From Streptomyces violaceoruber (lineage in GTDB: Bacteria > Actinomycetota > Actinomycetes > Streptomycetales > Streptomycetaceae), in NCBI GenBank assembly GCA_000720805.1, contig JODI01000044.1, positions 1 through 64,000 of the forward strand: a stretch of DNA of 64,000 nt, written 5' to 3'. This document shows positions 60,321 to 64,000 of the stretch, piece after piece. The position numbers and the translations under genes were made by a program. Numbering within the stretch: the stretch's first letter is position 1; every line of letters begins with the position of its first letter. The notes under the pieces are model-generated. The model saw only the letters and a list, made by a program, of their open reading frames with translations, ran no database searches and was not told where the DNA came from.

Positions 60321-60503
60321 GGGTTCACTCTGCCCGGAGGGCACGCCGAGGGGGCGGTCCCGCGAGCGCTGTCCGCATCCGCATTCCCCGCCCGAGCGAT
60401 GCGACAACACGGACCAGGGCCCCGCCTCCAAGAGACGGGGCGCTGAAACGTACGGCCGGGACGAGAACCACGGCGAGGTCGAGACCTACGGCAAAGACCG
60501 GCG

Positions 60504-61178
60504 TCAGCGGGACCGCTTCGCCAGCCGCTCCACGTCCAGCAGGATCACTGCCCGCGCCTCCAGACGCAGCCAGCCGCGCTGGGCGAAGTCGGCCAGCGCC
60601 TTGTTCACCGTCTCGCGGGACGCGCCGACCAGCTGGGCCAGTTCCTCCTGCGTGAGGTCGTGGACGACGTGGATGCCCTCCTCGGACTGCACGCCGAAGC
60701 GGCGGGAGAGGTCGAGCAGTGCGCGGGCCACGCGGCCGGGGACGTCCGAGAAGACCAGGTCGGACATCGCGTCGTTGGTACGGCGCAGACGGCGGGCCAC
60801 GGCGCGCAGGAGGGCGCCGGCGACCTCGGGGCGGGCGTTGAGCCAGGGCTGGAGGTCGCCGTGGCCGAGGCCGAGCAGCTTGACCTCGGTCAGCGCGGTG
60901 GCGGTCGCCGTACGCGGGCCCGGGTCGAAGAGGGACAGTTCGCCGATGAGCTCACCGGGACCGACCACAGCCAGCATGTTCTCGCGGCCGTCGGGTGAGG
61001 TGCGGTGGAGCTTCACCTTGCCCTCGGTGACGACATAGAGCCGGTCTCCGGGGTCGCCTTCGTGGAAGAGCGAGTCACCACGCGCGAGGGTCACCTCGCT
61101 CATGGAGGCGCGGAGCTCCGCGGCCTGCTCGTCGTCGAGAGCCGCGAAGAGCGGGTTGCGCCGCAGAACGTCGTCCAC
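60504..61178 (-). CDS. crp: Crp-family cAMP receptor protein
   Basis: Transcription factor of 224 residues, matching S. coelicolor Crp (SCO3571). The cyclic nucleotide-binding domain is at about residues 10-125 (GDSLFHEGDPGDRLYVVTEGKVKL, GPGELIGELSLFDPGPRTATATA). A long helix leads to the winged helix with recognition helix VGASRETVNKALADFAQRGWL. Crp controls germination and antibiotic production in Streptomyces. The GTG at 61178 has AAGGAGAG at ideal spacing. A Crp-like site lies 90 bp upstream. Confidence 0.95.
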   Translation of the reverse strand: MDDVLRRNPLFAALDDEQAAELRASMSEVTLARGDSLFHEGDPGDRLYVVTEGKVKLHRTSPDGRENMLAVVGPGELIGELSLFDPGPRTATATALTEVKLLGLGHGDLQPWLNARPEVAGALLRAVARRLRRTNDAMSDLVFSDVPGRVARALLDLSRRFGVQSEEGIHVVHDLTQEELAQLVGASRETVNKALADFAQRGWLRLEARAVILLDVERLAKRSR

Positions 61179-61267
61179 GAGTTCTCTCCTTGTCGACCTG
61201 CTCAGGGGATCTTGCTCCCCGGTGTACCAGGGGACCGTGTTCCCCATTTTGCCGGACGGTCCAAACA

Positions 61268-61281
61268 GTGTGATCTGTCAC
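61268..61281. promoter_or_regulatory. Crp-like binding site upstream of crp
   Basis: GTGTGATCTGTCAC fits GTG-6 bp-GNCAC, the pattern reported for Streptomyces Crp, and lies between the divergent crp and nth genes. It is 90 bp from the crp start, so it could mediate autoregulation or control both genes. Confidence 0.65.
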
Positions 61282-61383
61282 AAGGATGCCGTACACGTGT
61301 CCCGGGGTAAGCGGCAGGGGTCCAATTGGGGCCGATCTTAGGGGCCGGGGACGGATGTCAGTGCCGGGCTCTAGGCTGGCCGG

Positions 61384-62547
61384 GTGTCCAAATCGCCGGT
61401 GAGAGCACAGGCCAAGGGGGCTGGGCGGGTGGTTGTACGTCGAGATTCCGCCGTGGGCGAACAGGAGTCCGGTGACGGAAAGAAAACGCCAAAAGCGACA
61501 AAGAGGGCTCCGGTGAAGAAGGCTCCGGCAAAGAAGGCTCCGGTGAAGAAGGGGGCGTCCAAGAAGATCGCCCCGGCGAAGAAGGCTGATCCCGCGGAAA
61601 AAGCGGGCCCGGCGGCGGAGGCCGGCCCGGCGGAAGGTCCCGCTCCGGCGAAGAAGGCCGCCCGGGCCAGGAAAGCGGCTCCCCTGAAGAAGGCGGTCGT
61701 CGCGCCCCAGAAGGCCGCCGCCCCGGTGAAGAAGGCCGCCCCCGCGAAGACCGTCGCGGCGAAGCCGCCGAAGCGCGAGTCGCACACCGCCCTCGTCCGC
61801 CGCGCCCGCCGCATCAACCGTGAGCTCGCCGAGGTCTATCCCTACGCTCACCCCGAACTGGACTTCGAGAACCCCTTCCAGCTGATCGTCGCCACCGTTC
61901 TGTCCGCCCAGACCACCGACCTGAGGGTCAATCAGACGACGCCCGGCCTCTTCGCCAAGTACCCCACACCGGAGGACCTGGCCGCCGCCGACCCGGAGGA
62001 GGTCGAGGAGATCCTGCGGCCCACCGGGTTCTTCCGGGCCAAGACCAAGTCGGTGATAGGGCTGTCCAAGGCGCTGGTGGAGGAGTTCGCAGGAGAGGTT
62101 CCCGGGCGGCTGGAGGATCTCGTCAAGCTGCCCGGCGTGGGCCGCAAGACCGCCTTCGTGGTGCTGGGCAATGCCTTCGGGCGGCCCGGCATCACCGTGG
62201 ACACGCACTTCCAGCGGCTGGTGCGGCGCTGGCAGTGGACCGCCGAGACCGAACCCGACAAGATCGAGGCCGCCGTCGGAGCGCTCTTCCCCAAGAGCGA
62301 GTGGACGATGCTCTCGCATCACGTGATCTTCCATGGCCGCCGTATCTGCCATGCCCGCAAGCCCGCCTGCGGCGCCTGCCCCATCGCCCCGCTCTGCCCG
62401 GCGTACGGCGAGGGCGAGACGGACCCGGAGAAGGCGAAGAAGCTGCTCAAGTACGAGAAGGGCGGCTTCCCGGGGCAGCGCCTGAAGCCCCCGCAGGCGT
62501 ATCTGGACGCGGGCGGGAAACCCGCGCCGCCGCTGGGGGCCGGGTGA
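61384..62547 (+). CDS. nth: Endonuclease III with long basic N-terminal extension
   Basis: DNA glycosylase/AP lyase removing oxidised pyrimidines. Of 387 residues, the last 260 form the canonical enzyme: HhH motif [15 protein letters not shown] with the catalytic Lys (K in GRKTA), the catalytic Asp in [10 protein letters not shown], and the [4Fe-4S] cysteines in [17 protein letters not shown]. The first 125 residues are a Lys/Ala/Pro-rich tail with repeats such as [12 protein letters not shown], resembling histone H1-like DNA-binding tails. Streptomyces Nth proteins often have such a tail, but its length varies. The GTG at 61384 was chosen as the start that includes the whole tail. Confidence 0.93.
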   Translation: MSKSPVRAQAKGAGRVVVRRDSAVGEQESGDGKKTPKATKRAPVKKAPAKKAPVKKGASKKIAPAKKADPAEKAGPAAEAGPAEGPAPAKKAARARKAAPLKKAVVAPQKAAAPVKKAAPAKTVAAKPPKRESHTALVRRARRINRELAEVYPYAHPELDFENPFQLIVATVLSAQTTDLRVNQTTPGLFAKYPTPEDLAAADPEEVEEILRPTGFFRAKTKSVIGLSKALVEEFAGEVPGRLEDLVKLPGVGRKTAFVVLGNAFGRPGITVDTHFQRLVRRWQWTAETEPDKIEAAVGALFPKSEWTMLSHHVIFHGRRICHARKPACGACPIAPLCPAYGEGETDPEKAKKLLKYEKGGFPGQRLKPPQAYLDAGGKPAPPLGAG

Positions 62548-62635
62548 CCCGCCGTATGACGCCTTCCCGGGCGCGTTCCCAGGAACGATCTCGGTGCCGT
62601 CGGGCGTTGGATCGATCAGGACGACGGGGGTGGCG

Positions 62636-63331
62636 ATGACACGCGCGAGCAACACGCAGGGCGGTCCGGTGGCGCTCAGCAGAAAGGGCCTGCCGAGGTG
62701 GCTGGACCCGGTGGTGCACGCCGTGGAGACGGTCGAGCCGTCGCAGCTCAGCCGCTTCCTGCCGCCGGCGGACGGCGCGGGGCGGCAGTCCGCCGTCCTG
62801 ATCCTGTTCGGCGAGGGCGAGCGCGGGCCCGAGCTGCTCCTCATGGAGCGGGCGAGCTCGCTGCGCTCGCACGCCGGACAGCCGTCCTTCCCGGGCGGCG
62901 CACTGGATCCGGAGGACGGCGATCCGCAGGGCGACGGGCCGCTCAGGGCCGCCCTGCGCGAGGCTGAGGAGGAGACCGGACTCGATCCGGCCGGCGTCCA
63001 GCTCTTCGGCGTGCTGCCCAAGCTGTACATCCCGGTCAGCGGCTTCGTCGTGACGCCCGTGCTGGGCTGGTGGCGCGAGCCGAGCCCGGTCGCGGCGGTC
63101 GACCCGAACGAGACGGCGAGGGTCTTCACCGTCCCCGTGGCGGATCTCACGGATCCCGGCAACCGGGCCACCGCCGTTCACCCCAGCGGCCACCGAGGTC
63201 CGGCGTTTCTGGTCGAATCAGCCCTGGTGTGGGGGTTCACCGCCGGAATCATCGACCGTCTGCTCCACTACGCGGGCTGGGAGCGACCGTGGGACCGGGA
63301 CCAGCAGGTCCCCCTCGACTGGCGTGCGTGA
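62636..63331 (+). CDS. NUDIX hydrolase, CoA pyrophosphatase type
   Basis: Protein of 231 residues of the CoA-diphosphatase NUDIX branch. The UPF0035-like lead-in is SLRSHAGQPSFPGGALDPED, and the Nudix box is GPLRAALREAEEETGLDP (REx2EE). It hydrolyses CoA or its derivatives. The ATG at 62636 is preferred; a GTG at 62630 is in frame. It sits directly between nth and the MarP-type protease, as in mycobacteria except that the thioredoxin-like gene is not here. Confidence 0.9.
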   Translation: MTRASNTQGGPVALSRKGLPRWLDPVVHAVETVEPSQLSRFLPPADGAGRQSAVLILFGEGERGPELLLMERASSLRSHAGQPSFPGGALDPEDGDPQGDGPLRAALREAEEETGLDPAGVQLFGVLPKLYIPVSGFVVTPVLGWWREPSPVAAVDPNETARVFTVPVADLTDPGNRATAVHPSGHRGPAFLVESALVWGFTAGIIDRLLHYAGWERPWDRDQQVPLDWRA

Positions 63332-63379
63332 CATCGTGTCTGCCGTGCTGTGCAAAGTGATGAGGCGAGGCTCGAACCG

Positions 63380-64000
63380 GTGAACGTGCTGGACATCCTG
63401 TTGCTGGTCGCCGCCGTGTGGTTCGCGATCGTCGGCTATCGCCAGGGCTTCGTCGTCGGCATCCTGTCGGTGATCGGATTCCTGGGCGGCGGTCTGGTCG
63501 CCGTCTATCTGCTCCCGGTCATCTGGGACGCCCTGACCGACAACGCCGAGGTGGGCACCACAGCCGCCGTCGTCGCGGTCGTCGTCGTCATCGTCTGCGC
63601 CTCGGTCGGCCAGGCCCTGACCACTCACCTCGGCAACAAGCTGCGCCGGTACATCACCTGGTCCCCGGCCCGCGCCCTGGACGCCACCGGCGGCGCCCTC
63701 GTCAACGTCGTCGCGATGCTCCTGGTGGCCTGGCTGATCGGCTCCGCCCTCGCACAGACCACGCTGCCGACCCTGGGCAAGGAGGTCCGCAGCTCGAACG
63801 TGCTGCAGGGCGTGTCGCAGGCGCTGCCCGACCAGGCCGACACCTGGTTCGCGGACTTCTCCTCGGTCCTCGCGCAGAACGGCTTCCCGCAGGTCTTCAG
63901 CCCTTTCTCGAACGAGACGATCACCGACGTCCGGCCCCCCGACCCGGCCCTCGCCAACAGCCCGGTCGCCACCCGCGCCCAGCGCTCCATCGTCAAGGTC
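63380..64000 (+). CDS. MarP-type membrane serine protease, N-terminal part
   Basis: The gene runs off the right edge after 207 codons. The N-terminus is a CvpA-type membrane domain with four hydrophobic helices (VLDILLLVAAVWFAIVGYR, VIGFLGGGLVAVYLLPV, VAVVVVIVCASVGQAL, LVNVVAMLLVAWLIGSAL), followed by a linker with FADFSSVLAQNGFPQVF and the start of the periplasmic domain (RAQRSIVKV). Mycobacterial MarP (Rv3671c) has this layout and protects against acid. The protease domain and catalytic triad lie outside the window. GTG start behind GAGGCGAGG. Confidence 0.85.
   Translation, partial: MNVLDILLLVAAVWFAIVGYRQGFVVGILSVIGFLGGGLVAVYLLPVIWDALTDNAEVGTTAAVVAVVVVIVCASVGQALTTHLGNKLRRYITWSPARALDATGGALVNVVAMLLVAWLIGSALAQTTLPTLGKEVRSSNVLQGVSQALPDQADTWFADFSSVLAQNGFPQVFSPFSNETITDVRPPDPALANSPVATRAQRSIVKV

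Overview
The window is a piece of a Streptomyces-type actinomycete chromosome. Base composition is very GC-rich, coding sequences end almost every codon in G or C, and GTG starts are common. From about 49.5 kb to the right edge lies a block recognisable from actinobacterial chromosomes: a metallophosphoesterase, a class A penicillin-binding protein, the WhiB-like regulator wblA, two ArsA-type ATPases, DUF4177, RidA, NUDIX, metallo-beta-lactamase fold, Crp, endonuclease III, a CoA-type NUDIX and a MarP-type protease. From memory, the same neighbourhood is found in mycobacteria (ponA2, whiB4, Rv3679-Rv3680, crp, nth, marP).

Layout. 0.1-1.8 kb: an ISAzo13-type insertion sequence with a frameshifted transposase, sitting 13 bp upstream of an S1-domain protein gene. 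3.0-6.5 kb: an NAD(P)-dependent epimerase divergent from a GlxA/AraC-type regulator, a PASTA-like lipoprotein and an APH-fold kinase. 6.6-16.6 kb: a compact same-strand biosynthetic operon containing a 3-hydroxyacyl-CoA dehydrogenase, an alpha-oxoamine synthase, both subunits of a methylcrotonyl-CoA-type biotin carboxylase, an ATP-grasp ligase, a KAS III and an MFS exporter. It is preceded by heptamer direct repeats with about 11-bp spacing, resembling a SARP operator, and its first gene has a TTA codon near its start. 16.4-21.8 kb: an ECF41-type sigma factor, a TauE/SafE permease, small membrane and secreted proteins and a two-component system. 22-26.8 kb: ask-asd followed by an ECF sigma factor and a membrane protein. 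26.8-38.2 kb: SURF1, an S9 peptidase, a TrkA-type channel-like protein, an ArsP-type permease with a His-rich partner, a Ser/Thr kinase, and a decayed SDR/ferredoxin remnant beside a glycosyltransferase. 38.5-42.6 kb: a giant HTH-STAND-WD40 protein. 43-49.4 kb: MFS, HAD and VOC proteins, an IS5-type transposase remnant, tRNA-Pro(CGG) and a Pr6Pr-type membrane protein. 49.5-64 kb: the conserved cell-envelope and regulatory block.

How the genes may work together. The 6.7-16.6 kb operon looks like a complete, carrier-protein-free pathway. The carboxylase would supply a carboxylated acyl-CoA, KAS III would make a beta-ketoacyl thioester, the dehydrogenase would reduce it, the oxoamine synthase would join the acyl-CoA to an amino acid with loss of CO2, the ATP-grasp enzyme would add an amino acid by an amide bond, and the MFS protein would export the product. 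I do not recognise this combination as a described cluster, and it is the main discovery candidate.

A second unusual feature is that many genes here end inside, or directly abut, short intergenic tandem repeats (units of about 14-28 bp). In several cases the first repeat unit contains the gene's own stop codon.
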